Assembly (NCBI GenBank): GCA_938003685.1
Contig: CALKXT010000123.1
Location: 1 to 44,790, forward strand
Reading direction: 5' to 3'
DNA: 44,790 bases
DNA from: an uncultured Sulfitobacter sp.
Lineage (GTDB): Bacteria > Pseudomonadota > Alphaproteobacteria > Rhodobacterales > Rhodobacteraceae
This document shows, piece by piece, positions 22,238 to 30,650 of the stretch (the first letter of the stretch is position 1; every line of letters begins with the position of its first letter). The notes under the pieces are model-generated. The model did not search any database, had not been told where the DNA came from, and saw only the letters and a program-made list of their open reading frames with translations. The position numbers were made by a program, and so were the translations under genes.

Positions 22238-23644
22238 ATGGGTTTAGACATTCAATCGGACGCCTTGTTTGATCAGTATCGGACCTACTGCCAGCAAACA
22301 GGCACAGAGCCACCCATCGAAACAGAGGCTATTCATTATCTCAAAGGTTTGAAAACCCTGTCAGTTCACGACCTTCTGACAGCAGCCCGAAGCAAGGGTG
22401 ACGTTTTGGTACAGCCGCGATGTGGCGTAGGCGAAATCGCGGCCATGACGCAGTTGTTGGAAACACTATCCTCCAAAGGTCATGCAGATATTCTGACCCT
22501 GACAATCGACGCGTACACAAGGCTGTTACAACTGGAAAAGGTCTCAGATTTGGCGACAAATGAACCAGACAGCCTAAATGGTTTTCCGCTTTTGTCGCAT
22601 GGCTGGCAAAAGACCCGCCAAATGTGCGCAAGCTTCAACGCGCCTTGTCAGGTCCGACATGGCTCTCCTGACCCTAGGCTGTTGTTTGCTGCAACAGTCG
22701 CATCCGGCATCACATCCTTTGAGGGCGGAGGGTTATCATATAACATCCCCTATTCCAAAGACACCTCGATCAAAGACAGCCTACGATACTGGCAGGAAGT
22801 CGATACTTATTCTGGAAACCTTGCCAAACAAAACATCATCGTTGATCGAGAGCTTTTTGGCACTTTAACAGCAGTCCTCATCCCGCCCTGTATCGCCTTA
22901 GCAATCACCATGATTGAGGCTATTTTAGCAGCCCGCGAGGGCGTGAAATGCATTTCCATCGCCTACCCGCAAAGTGGGAACCTTAGTCAAGATGTTGCGG
23001 CGCTTAACTGTGTCACCACCCTAGCACGCGCATTTTTGCCGCCCGACGTCGATTGTTTTCCGGTTCTACATCAATTTATGGGGGTCTTTCCACAAGCGCG
23101 TCACAATGCAGAAGCATTGATCGTTCTGGGATCCATTACAGCCAGACTTGGTAACGCGACAAAGGTCATTAACAAAACCTATCAAGAGGCAGCGGGAATT
23201 CCCAGTTCACAGGCTAATGTGGATGGCATTTTACTCAGTAAGACCGCGAACAGTTGGCTCTATGATCTACTTCCGGTGCCAATCGACCAGATTGAAGAGG
23301 AACAAGCGCAAATCTATTCTGAGGTCCTCGAACTGCTTGCGCCAATTCTTGATCGGGATTTAAGCCATGATGCTATTTCTGATGCCTTTGCAACTGGTGA
23401 ATTGGACGTTCCGTTCTCTGCAAACTCAAGCCTGCATAGCGCTGTCATTCCTGCACGATCCTCTTCGGGCGGCATTTATATCTCTGACTTTGGTAACTTG
23501 CCATTTTCTGAAAAAACCAAAGCCTTTCACCGCGCCCGCCTAAACACTGAGCGCAGTGACGCCACCGACATGGCTGCGATCTCTCGGGATATTCTTTATC
23601 TGGCAACCGAAACGACGGCCACTGCCGCGCCACAACTTTCCTAA
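22238..23644 (+). CDS. glmE: Glutamate mutase epsilon (catalytic) subunit
   Basis: A 468-residue protein, close to the usual 480. It follows GlmE closely: QPRCGVGEIAAM (near residue 59), TLTIDAYTR, NGFPLLSHGW, QVRHGSPDPRLL, TSFEGGGLSYNIPYSK, CISIAYPQSGNLSQDVAAL, LHQFMGVFPQ and the C-terminal DFGNLPF. The arginines and the RHG(T/S)PD loop that hold glutamate are kept. The enzyme performs a radical carbon-skeleton rearrangement of L-glutamate to 3-methylaspartate. No methylaspartate ammonia-lyase or GlmL chaperone gene is present here, so this is not the fermentative glutamate pathway. A biosynthetic role, as in some Streptomyces clusters, fits better. Cobalamin supply must come from elsewhere. 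Confidence 0.95.
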   Translation: MGLDIQSDALFDQYRTYCQQTGTEPPIETEAIHYLKGLKTLSVHDLLTAARSKGDVLVQPRCGVGEIAAMTQLLETLSSKGHADILTLTIDAYTRLLQLEKVSDLATNEPDSLNGFPLLSHGWQKTRQMCASFNAPCQVRHGSPDPRLLFAATVASGITSFEGGGLSYNIPYSKDTSIKDSLRYWQEVDTYSGNLAKQNIIVDRELFGTLTAVLIPPCIALAITMIEAILAAREGVKCISIAYPQSGNLSQDVAALNCVTTLARAFLPPDVDCFPVLHQFMGVFPQARHNAEALIVLGSITARLGNATKVINKTYQEAAGIPSSQANVDGILLSKTANSWLYDLLPVPIDQIEEEQAQIYSEVLELLAPILDRDLSHDAISDAFATGELDVPFSANSSLHSAVIPARSSSGGIYISDFGNLPFSEKTKAFHRARLNTERSDATDMAAISRDILYLATETTATAAPQLS

Positions 23645-23675
23645 TATGCACATCTCTCAAGAATAGGAGAATTCA

Positions 23676-24746
23676 ATGTTACAGACATATCAAACTGGTA
23701 GAACGACACATGCACATGTCTCGCCGTTCAATCAAGATAATCGCCCACAGAATACTGATCTTCAAACTCTCGATTTACAGGCTAACGAATGCAGTGAAAT
23801 GCGTAAATTAGTGCCAGTGAACCTTGACCCCTATCAAGATTTTCAAGGCTTCACAGCAAAAGCAATGCGCAGCATCGCAATGATGGACTCCGACAATTTG
23901 GCAGCCGTTAGAAAATTCGCCTCAGACCCCGCCGCCCCTGGGGCAATGCTGGTCTCTGGGTTGCCAACTGACGCTGCATTGCCACCCACACCCTTGGACG
24001 GTGAGCCTGCGAAAGATCGAGAAAGCTATGTCGGTGAAACAATGATCCTGGGGCTTGCTTCTATTCTCGGAGAACCTGTTGGCTATGAAACTGAAAAAGA
24101 CGGTCAGCTCATTCACAACCTGATCCCAATTAAGGGGGCAGAAACAACCCAATCAAATCGTGGGTCTTCAGCATTTTTGAGCTTCCACAACGACTCGGTT
24201 TATGATGCTCAGGACCACTATCACGTCTATAATCCGGACTTTCTGATCCTATATGGACATCGGGCAGACCCGGCGAAAGCAGCCCAAACCTTTTACATTT
24301 CGGCCCGGAAATTGCAAAAAATCCTGCCTTCAAAGATCATCCAGATCTTGCGAGAACCTCGTTTTCGGATGGCAGCACCAGCCAACTACACCGACCTATT
24401 GAATGGTGGCAAAAAAGTTTGGTCCAAACCGATGCCAGTGTTGTTTGGTAATGCCGAATATCCTGAAATCGCGGTTGCCGCCAATGGTGTCGATGCGCTT
24501 GATAGCGAAGCACAAACCGCTTTCGATGCGTTGACCGCGGCCTGTCAACACACCGATAACCACGCCAGCGTTGTTGTGGATTCTGGGCAAGCCTTACTCA
24601 TCAACAACCGTAAAGGGCTTCACGCACGCAGTTCTTTCAAAGCAACTTATGGCCCAGAAGAGCGTTGGCTATTACGCGCCAACATCCGCCGTAATACGTG
24701 GCAAATGAGAGATCGGATGACCGACCGGACAATGGTGTTTTCATGA
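23676..24746 (+). CDS. Fe(II)/2-oxoglutarate hydroxylase, clavaminate-synthase/VioC-like (TauD family)
   Basis: A 356-residue enzyme. The iron ligands appear as FHND (His171, Asp173) and the distal His316 in GLHARSSF, followed by the 2-oxoglutarate-binding Arg region (PEERWLLR). The motif style, with HxD, a preceding SAFLSF strand and NNRKGLHAR, resembles the clavaminate synthase group that includes arginine and asparagine beta-hydroxylases such as VioC and AsnO. It would hydroxylate, or desaturate, an amino acid or carrier-bound residue with O2 and 2-oxoglutarate. GGAGA precedes the ATG by five bases. It is the last confident gene of the operon, 31 bases after glmE. Confidence 0.88.
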   Translation: MLQTYQTGRTTHAHVSPFNQDNRPQNTDLQTLDLQANECSEMRKLVPVNLDPYQDFQGFTAKAMRSIAMMDSDNLAAVRKFASDPAAPGAMLVSGLPTDAALPPTPLDGEPAKDRESYVGETMILGLASILGEPVGYETEKDGQLIHNLIPIKGAETTQSNRGSSAFLSFHNDSVYDAQDHYHVYNPDFLILYGHRADPAKAAQTFYISARKLQKILPSKIIQILREPRFRMAAPANYTDLLNGGKKVWSKPMPVLFGNAEYPEIAVAANGVDALDSEAQTAFDALTAACQHTDNHASVVVDSGQALLINNRKGLHARSSFKATYGPEERWLLRANIRRNTWQMRDRMTDRTMVFS

Positions 24747-24755
24747 TAACACGCG

Positions 24756-24926
24756 ATGCCCAAAATGATCTTGTCCCGCGTTAATTGCTATCTCATTCAT
24801 GCAAGTTTCACGATGAATGAGCGCTGGAATGACAAGGCGAAACATGGCTGGCTTTCGGAACTAAACAAGTGGGTCCAACAGCATCAACATAACGATGTGA
24901 TCGACGCGACCACACATGGAAACTAA
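24756..24926 (+). CDS. Possible 56-residue small protein after the hydroxylase
   Basis: A short frame starts nine bases after the hydroxylase stop (ATG at 24756, TAA at 24924-24926). It encodes a Trp- and His-rich polar peptide containing NERWNDKAKHGWLSELNKW and QQHQHNDVIDA. There is no good ribosome-binding site, and two internal ATGs are possible starts. It may be a real small operon member, the decayed end of an older gene, or chance. I do not recognise it. Confidence 0.25.
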   Translation: MPKMILSRVNCYLIHASFTMNERWNDKAKHGWLSELNKWVQQHQHNDVIDATTHGN

Positions 24927-25157
24927 CAAAAAGAACGCCCGCCTTCGTTAAAATATCCAATTTCTATGCAAGGGGAAGGAAGTCTCAACTTAATGTTTGT
25001 TCAGCGCGTGTCACTGGTTGCGCATTCAGCAATCGCATTCAAACTGACAAATTGCAGTTAAATGAGACGACCCATCGACTGCAATACCCTCAGGGCTACG
25101 AGGCTTTTAGAACAACAGCCTCGTAGCATCGCCTTGCAAATACAGGTCAAAGATACG
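24927..25157. terminator. Intergenic region with hairpin between convergent operons
   Basis: No gene seen. A perfect 10-base-pair inverted repeat (gctacgaggc at 25095-25104, gcctcgtagc at 25118-25127, 13-base loop) lies between the end of the cluster and the convergent racemase gene. It has no U-run on either side, so intrinsic termination is only a possibility. Confidence 0.5.
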
Positions 25158-25841
25158 CTAGTCTGTCGAATAGGCTCCGATCTTTGACGTACTCAGTTTG
25201 TTGTTCACCAGCGCCTCAGCAAAAGTAACGCCTGCGGCCACACCATCGATGACGGGCAGACCGAATTCTTCACTGAGTTGCGTCATAAGATCAGCCATTC
25301 CAGCACATCCCAACACGATAGCTTCGGCTTGATCTTGAGCGATTGCATGGCCGATTTCAGCGCGGATCTTGTCCAATGTCGCAGGGTCGCCCTCTTCTAG
25401 CTTCAAAACGGGGATGTCTGTTGCCCGTACCCGCGCGCATTTTTGGGCAAGACCATAGCGCATCAGGTTTATTTCCAAGCCCGGCACCGAACGAGACAAG
25501 GTTGTGATAACGCTAAACTTTGTCGAAATCATACTGGCGGCGTGATACGCGGCCTCACCAATGCCCAAAACAGGGACAGACACCAAGGAACGCACGGCAT
25601 CCACGCCAGTGTCGTCGAAACATGCGACAACGATGGCATCCACATCAGGGTGGCGTTCGACCTCTTCCAGCAGGCCTGGAACGCAGGTGGCAACGTCGAG
25701 AAACCCCTGAATGCTAGCCGGGCCATTTTGAGAGTTGGCCGCCACGATCTCAGTATCGGGGCGCGCAACAGCACGCGCCGCCGCCCCAATTTTCGTGGTC
25801 ATAGAGACGGTAGTGTTTGGGTTAATAACAAGGATTTTCAT
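25158..25841 (-). CDS. Asp/Glu/hydantoin racemase family protein
   Basis: A 227-residue protein. The start at 25841 is chosen because the family begins with M-K-I-L-V-I-N-P-N-T and GAGGTG lies just upstream; the frame extends uselessly to 25886. The two catalytic cysteines are present: Cys74 in VVACFDDTG and Cys179 in VLGCAGMAD. Members racemise hydantoins, allantoin, Asp or Glu without cofactor, or decarboxylate arylmalonates. It is the last gene of the liv-type operon and overlaps the ATPase stop region, so it probably acts on the imported compound, with a hydantoin or amino-acid derivative as the best guess. Confidence 0.88.
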   Translation of the reverse strand: MKILVINPNTTVSMTTKIGAAARAVARPDTEIVAANSQNGPASIQGFLDVATCVPGLLEEVERHPDVDAIVVACFDDTGVDAVRSLVSVPVLGIGEAAYHAASMISTKFSVITTLSRSVPGLEINLMRYGLAQKCARVRATDIPVLKLEEGDPATLDKIRAEIGHAIAQDQAEAIVLGCAGMADLMTQLSEEFGLPVIDGVAAGVTFAEALVNNKLSTSKIGAYSTD

Positions 25842-25842
25842 A

Positions 25843-26565
25843 TCACACCTCACCTCCAAGATAGGCCGCTTTGATCCGGTCATCATGCAGCAGCTCTTTT
25901 GAAACGCCTTCGATCACCACATTGCCCGTCGCCATTGCGTAAGCCCGGTGTGAAATGCTGAGCGCCATGCGCGAGTTTTGCTCGACCAACAGCACCGAAA
26001 CGCCCTCATCCCGGTTAATTGCTACGATAGAGCGTGCGATGTCTTGCACAAGTTTCGGCGCAATGCCGAGGCTGGGTTCATCAAGCAACAGCAGCTTGGG
26101 CTTGGCCATAAGCGCGCGGCCAATCACCATCATTTGCTGTTCACCACCAGATAGCGTGCCCGCTGCCTGCGAATAGCGTTCCTTTAGACGCGGGAAGCGC
26201 GCGAGGATACTATCGAGCGTGTCTTGTATTTCGGCTTTGTCCGAACGGGTGAACGCACCCATCATCAGGTTGTCTTTGACTGACATGAACGGAAACACGC
26301 GACGCCCTTCCGGCACCATCGCAATGCCGCGGCGCACGATGCTGGACGGGTCAGTGCCGTCGACGCGTTCGCCCTCGAATGTCACGGACCCCTTGGCCGG
26401 TTTGGCAAGGCCTGTGATCGCGCGCAGAATGGACGATTTACCAGCCCCGTTCGCACCAATCAGCGCAACTGTTTCGCCTTGCTTCACGTGCAGCGATACG
26501 CCTTTGAGCGCGTAAACATGATCGTAGTACAGTTCAACATCTTTGAAATCTAACATGCTTGTCAT
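25843..26565 (-). CDS. livF: Branched-chain-amino-acid-type ABC transporter ATPase LivF
   Basis: A 240-residue ABC ATPase: Walker A GANGAGKSS (near residue 34), signature LSGGEQQM, Walker B LLLLDEPSLG, and the typical IAPKLV after it. Length and sequence fit LivF rather than LivG. It starts three bases after livG. It forms an importer with LivG, LivH, LivM and the binding protein encoded upstream. Confidence 0.95.
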   Translation of the reverse strand: MTSMLDFKDVELYYDHVYALKGVSLHVKQGETVALIGANGAGKSSILRAITGLAKPAKGSVTFEGERVDGTDPSSIVRRGIAMVPEGRRVFPFMSVKDNLMMGAFTRSDKAEIQDTLDSILARFPRLKERYSQAAGTLSGGEQQMMVIGRALMAKPKLLLLDEPSLGIAPKLVQDIARSIVAINRDEGVSVLLVEQNSRMALSISHRAYAMATGNVVIEGVSKELLHDDRIKAAYLGGEV

Positions 26566-26568
26566 GGC

Positions 26569-27351
26569 CTACATCCCGATCTCGTCGTCGACGCTGCCTA
26601 GATAGGCCTCGATTACTTTTTCATTGTTCTGAATTTCAGAGGGCGTGCCCTCAGCGATCTTTTCACCAAAGTTCAGCACCACAATACGGTCCGAGATATT
26701 CATCACCGCCGGCATATCGTGTTCGACCAGCATGACCGTTACGCCGCGTTCGTCGCGCACTGAGCGCACGAGCTTTACCATATTCATGGTCTCATCGTGA
26801 TTCATGCCTGCGAAGGGCTCGTCGAGAAGTAAGACCTTTGGATCGGTCGCCAAGCCAATCGCAATGCCCAACGCGCGCAAGCTACCTTGTGGCAGATTGC
26901 TCGCTTGTTCACTGCTGATCTCGGACATGCCCAGGAATTCCAATAATTCATCGGCATATTTACCAAAGGCTCTCACGTCTTCCTGCGCAGCCTTTGACCC
27001 CCAGAAGTATCCCGCGAGCGACGCCTTAGCGCGCAGGTGTTGCGCCACCACAACGCTTTCATGCACGGTCATGCTTTTGAAGATTGTGGTTTCCTGAAAC
27101 GTACGCACCACACCCTTACGGGCCACGATGTGTGGCTTGAGGTTCGAAATACGCTCACCTTGATAGATCACCTCACCCGCCGTGGTCGGGGTGAACGACG
27201 CGATCATCTTGAACAGCGTTGATTTCCCCGCCCCGTTCGGCCCAATCACTGACAGAATTTCATTTTCTGCCACATCGAAACTGATGTCGTTGTTCGCCGT
27301 CAACCCACCGTATTTCTTGGTGACGTTTTTAACTTGAAGAAGCGGAGTCAT
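26569..27351 (-). CDS. livG: Branched-chain-amino-acid-type ABC transporter ATPase LivG
   Basis: A 260-residue ABC ATPase with Walker A GPNGAGKST, a signature loop that reads NLPQGSLR (usual LSxGxxR-type in LivG, here with Pro-Gln), Walker B VLLLDEPFAGMN and the LivG-specific MLVEHDMPAVM. The LPQG variant is common in this subfamily. The start overlaps the end of livM by four bases. Confidence 0.95.
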   Translation of the reverse strand: MTPLLQVKNVTKKYGGLTANNDISFDVAENEILSVIGPNGAGKSTLFKMIASFTPTTAGEVIYQGERISNLKPHIVARKGVVRTFQETTIFKSMTVHESVVVAQHLRAKASLAGYFWGSKAAQEDVRAFGKYADELLEFLGMSEISSEQASNLPQGSLRALGIAIGLATDPKVLLLDEPFAGMNHDETMNMVKLVRSVRDERGVTVMLVEHDMPAVMNISDRIVVLNFGEKIAEGTPSEIQNNEKVIEAYLGSVDDEIGM

Positions 27352-28328
27352 TTATCACCTCCTTTGCCGAAACGGATGCTCAGCAGGCCATTGGGAAGGA
27401 AGCGGATGATCAGGATCAGGACCGTTGAGTAGATCAGCATCTGGTACTTGCCGAATTCAAACAACAGATCCCATCCGAAATAGAGCACAAGCGTCCCCAG
27501 CATCGGTCCAAACACAAACCCAAGCCCACCAAGGAAGCAATTCAGCATGAAGTTAACCGAGTCAGCGACCTGAAAACTGGATGGATAGACAGATTGCGCA
27601 ATCGAGCCGAACATCGCCCCGCCTATGCCACCAAAGAAGCTGGAGATCGCAAAGATCACAATGCGAATATAAGAAATGTTTACGCCGATAGAGCTGGCCA
27701 GTTCCTCATTCTGCTGCATAGAGCGGCACAGATGCCCCAGGCGCGAGTTCACCAAACGGTACAGCGTCGCATAGGTGATAATCATCAGGATGCAGGCGGT
27801 ATAGTAGAACGCTAATTTCGTGTTCTCCATCCCAGCAAAATCAGGCAGCAGCGGAATACCAAAGATCGAAACGCCACTGGGCAATGGGATGTTCGAGATA
27901 CCCTTTGCGCCATTGGTAATGGGCAGCGCAAGTGCAGTCAGCGTGACAACCTGTGTCAGAACCAGCGTAATCATCGCAAAGTAGACGCCCCGCAGGCGCA
28001 AGATAGGTAGGCCGATCAGCACCGCAACGAGGGCGGCAAACAGCCCCGCCGCAGGAAGTGAAATCCAGAACGACCACCCTACTTTGACCACCAAAATGGC
28101 TGAGACATAAGCCCCAATCAACGCAAATGCGCCTTGGCCGATGTTGATACGGCCAATGTAGAAGGTCAGCCAGACACCCGCACTCGCGATGGCCAATAAC
28201 GCTACCGAGGTCAGGGTAAAGTAGAAATCCCAGCGTCCGGTCAGGCCGATCAACAAAGGCACTCCGATGAAAATCGCAAAGAGAAAAATTGCGACGCCGC
28301 TCAATTGTTTTGAGGTAAAACCAAACAT
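27348..28328 (-). CDS. livM: Branched-chain-amino-acid-type ABC transporter permease LivM
   Basis: A 326-residue polytopic membrane protein. It has the LivM/LivH family features: the INIGQGAFALIGAY segment (residues 61-74) and a cytoplasmic EAA-like loop near LASSIGVNISYIRIVIFA. It starts four bases after livH and overlaps livG, in a continuous operon. It pairs with LivH to form the channel. Confidence 0.95.
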   Translation of the reverse strand: MFGFTSKQLSGVAIFLFAIFIGVPLLIGLTGRWDFYFTLTSVALLAIASAGVWLTFYIGRINIGQGAFALIGAYVSAILVVKVGWSFWISLPAAGLFAALVAVLIGLPILRLRGVYFAMITLVLTQVVTLTALALPITNGAKGISNIPLPSGVSIFGIPLLPDFAGMENTKLAFYYTACILMIITYATLYRLVNSRLGHLCRSMQQNEELASSIGVNISYIRIVIFAISSFFGGIGGAMFGSIAQSVYPSSFQVADSVNFMLNCFLGGLGFVFGPMLGTLVLYFGWDLLFEFGKYQMLIYSTVLILIIRFLPNGLLSIRFGKGGDK

Positions 28329-28332
28329 CCGC

Positions 28333-29202
28333 TTAACCCCACGGCTTGCCCATCAGACCCTGCGGTCTAATGGCTAGGAAAATCATCAGGGAGACGAAGA
28401 TCAACAAGTACGTGATGTCGCCGTATTGATAGAGCAGCGCGAGGCCAATCGCCTCCATAAACCCGAGGATAATACCACCCCAAATCGCGCCAGAAATCAC
28501 GCCAGCGCCACCGATCATCACCATCATAAACGCTTTGATCGAGGTCGGTCCGCCCATACCAAGGTTGACGCCGGTAATGGTGACAAGCAACCCACCAACG
28601 AGACCCGCGAGCATCGCGCCAAGGGCGAAACCGATCATTGAATAGCGATCCACATTCACGCCCATCAATTGCGCGGCGGTTCGATCTTGGGCCAAGGCGC
28701 GCAAGGCGCGGCCTGTTTTAGTGTATTGCATCAGGCCAATAAAAGCGACGATCGACAGGATCGCCAGAACGCAAATAAGGATTCTATCGTAGGGCATAAT
28801 CAGCCGGAAATCGTAGTTGAATACGCCATCAACGATTTTGGGAACGCCCCGCTGCTTTTCACCGAAAAACAGGAGGATCACCGCATCAAGGAAAAACGCG
28901 ATACCAGCTGCGAGCAACATGGTGCTTTCCTCGCGGGCGGACCCTTTGATTACCGGCGCAAAGAGGAACCTCTCGATCAAAGCTCCAAGGATCGCAAGGG
29001 TGACGCAAGACATCACCAAAGCTAAAATGAATGGCACCCCCCATTGGCCGTAGAAAGTATAGGTGACAAAGCCACCGATCACATACATTTGCCCATGGGC
29101 AAAATTGAGGACGTTCATAAGGGCGAATATCAGGGTCAGACCTAGCGCGATCATCGCGTATTGAGACCCCAGATAGACACCATTGGCCAATATCTGTTCC
29201 AT
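28333..29202 (-). CDS. livH: Branched-chain-amino-acid-type ABC transporter permease LivH
   Basis: A 289-residue membrane protein. I start it at 29202, where MEQILANGVYLGSQYAMIAL is the usual LivH opening; the longer frame to 29340 runs through the hairpin upstream. LNFAHGQMYVIGG (residues about 33-45) is the LivH signature. It follows a hairpin with a T-tract, so it is probably expressed at a lower level than the binding protein encoded before it. Confidence 0.94.
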   Translation of the reverse strand: MEQILANGVYLGSQYAMIALGLTLIFALMNVLNFAHGQMYVIGGFVTYTFYGQWGVPFILALVMSCVTLAILGALIERFLFAPVIKGSAREESTMLLAAGIAFFLDAVILLFFGEKQRGVPKIVDGVFNYDFRLIMPYDRILICVLAILSIVAFIGLMQYTKTGRALRALAQDRTAAQLMGVNVDRYSMIGFALGAMLAGLVGGLLVTITGVNLGMGGPTSIKAFMMVMIGGAGVISGAIWGGIILGFMEAIGLALLYQYGDITYLLIFVSLMIFLAIRPQGLMGKPWG

Positions 29203-29219
29203 GGTGCTTTCTTTCTTGG

Positions 29220-29249
29220 AAAAAAGACCCGGACCACGAGGGTCCGGGT
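29220..29249 (-). terminator. Rho-independent terminator/attenuator between the binding-protein gene and livH
   Basis: On the minus strand, a perfect 9-base-pair GC-rich stem (29249-29241 with 29235-29227, 5-base loop) is followed by one base and six T residues (29225-29220). It lies 38 bases after the binding-protein stop and before livH. Partial termination here would give excess binding protein over membrane subunits. Confidence 0.85.
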
Positions 29250-29287
29250 AAGATCTGCTCAGGAAGAGGCCTGAAGCAGAGGGACGT

Positions 29288-30475
29288 TTAGTCGACTTCA
29301 GCGACGAACAGCGTTTCGAACTTGCCGTCCTGATAGACATTTACCACCAGCGGAACAGCAACTTGACGTTTCTGACCGAAGGATGACATGCCCACATAAC
29401 GCAGGGTCGCATCGCCGTTCATATAAGGGTTTGGTGCTTCGAATGTGTCCATAGTTGCCTGGAAAGCGTCAACGTCAGTCAAAGCCGTGGGGTCGGCCTT
29501 GAGCGTTTCAAGAATGTACTCCAAGGCATAGACTTTGGTGTTGGATTCATCGTTGTACTCGCCAAACATCTTTGTGTAGCGATCCACGAATTCATTCATC
29601 ATTGGCGATGCCAGTTCTGGCGTGGACGCCCCACCAACCGAGATAAAGCCATTGGCCAAATCACCGGCACCTTCGGTCAAAACACCGGAATCCTGTGCTG
29701 TCTCTGTCGAAATCACACCCTGAAAGCCAAGCTCGCGTGCAGAGCGGATCAATTGCGGTGCGTTCGCAGGGGAAACACCCGAGAGGACCAACAGGTCAGG
29801 ACGCGAGCGCATGACAGGCGTCAGAACTGGCGTAAAGTCGGTGGTGTCTACCTGATAGGTGACATTGTCAGAAACAACTTCCAGACCTAGGGCTGTGGCG
29901 GCTGCAACACCCCCGTCACGCTGGCTTAGTGGGTCAGATTCATTGGCCGCAATGAAAGCGACGGTTTTGACACCTTTTTCTTCCATCAGATATTTGTAGA
30001 TCGCAGGACCGGACTGGTAGTTAGCAACCATGCCAAGAACCGCGTTGGATGCGGGTGCTTCATAGAGTGACTTAGGAAAGGCATAAGGGAAATACATGAT
30101 GCCGTTAGATTCAGCGACGGGGCGCACAGCCGCAGCACCGTCATCGACGTTCGGGCCGACGACATAGTGAATGCCCTCTTGTGCCATTTTTTCCATACCA
30201 GCGATTGCGCGCTTGGGGTCTTTTTGGTCATCAAAGGAGACGATTTCGATATCATAGGTCGTGTCGCCAATTTCATAGCCGCCGGTCTCATTGATCCAGG
30301 CTGCGCGGGTTTCCATCGAACGCTGGTTCGAGATACCCCAAGACGCCGCAGGGCCACTGGTGACGCCCACAAAGCCAATTTTCAAAACCGGATTTTCTGC
30401 CAAGGCTGACGTGGCCTGAAGCGCAATCAATGACACTGCTGTGAGTGCCGCTTTCATAAGTGTTCTACGTTGCAT
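29288..30475 (-). CDS. ABC transporter periplasmic substrate-binding protein (LivK/amide-type)
   Basis: A 395-residue protein with an N-terminal export signal (MQRRTLMKAALTAVSLIAL..., cleavage after SALA near residue 26) and the fold type I binding-protein pattern KIGFVGVTSGPAASWG. Branched-chain amino acids, amides, urea or aromatic acids are possible ligands. The racemase in the operon argues for a hydantoin- or amino-acid-like ligand, but this is inference. First gene of the operon, divergent from the GntR gene. Confidence 0.92.
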   Translation of the reverse strand: MQRRTLMKAALTAVSLIALQATSALAENPVLKIGFVGVTSGPAASWGISNQRSMETRAAWINETGGYEIGDTTYDIEIVSFDDQKDPKRAIAGMEKMAQEGIHYVVGPNVDDGAAAVRPVAESNGIMYFPYAFPKSLYEAPASNAVLGMVANYQSGPAIYKYLMEEKGVKTVAFIAANESDPLSQRDGGVAAATALGLEVVSDNVTYQVDTTDFTPVLTPVMRSRPDLLVLSGVSPANAPQLIRSARELGFQGVISTETAQDSGVLTEGAGDLANGFISVGGASTPELASPMMNEFVDRYTKMFGEYNDESNTKVYALEYILETLKADPTALTDVDAFQATMDTFEAPNPYMNGDATLRYVGMSSFGQKRQVAVPLVVNVYQDGKFETLFVAEVD

Positions 30476-30571
30476 TCTAAACTCCCGTTGAATTCAGTTA
30501 CGGTGCTTTGAGCACCTTTTTTTTCCGGCAGTTCGATGGAAGCACCAATCTTGCCGCTACGTAAGATCACG

Positions 30572-30617
30572 ATTGTTAACAATTTTTGTCAACACTTTTT
30601 AAAAAATCGTCGACAAT
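30572..30617. promoter_or_regulatory. Cluster of three GntR-type operator palindromes
   Basis: Three copies of a TTGTYRACAA-like element: a perfect ATTGTTAACAAT at 30572-30583, TTGTCAACAC at 30586-30595 and ATCGTCGACAAT at 30606-30617 (one mismatch to a perfect palindrome). They lie between the divergent binding-protein and GntR genes. GntR/FCD regulators bind palindromes of this kind, so autoregulation and control of the transporter are likely. Confidence 0.65.
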
Positions 30618-30650
30618 AATTCAGCCTTGGCCATACTCTGAACTCCGGTT

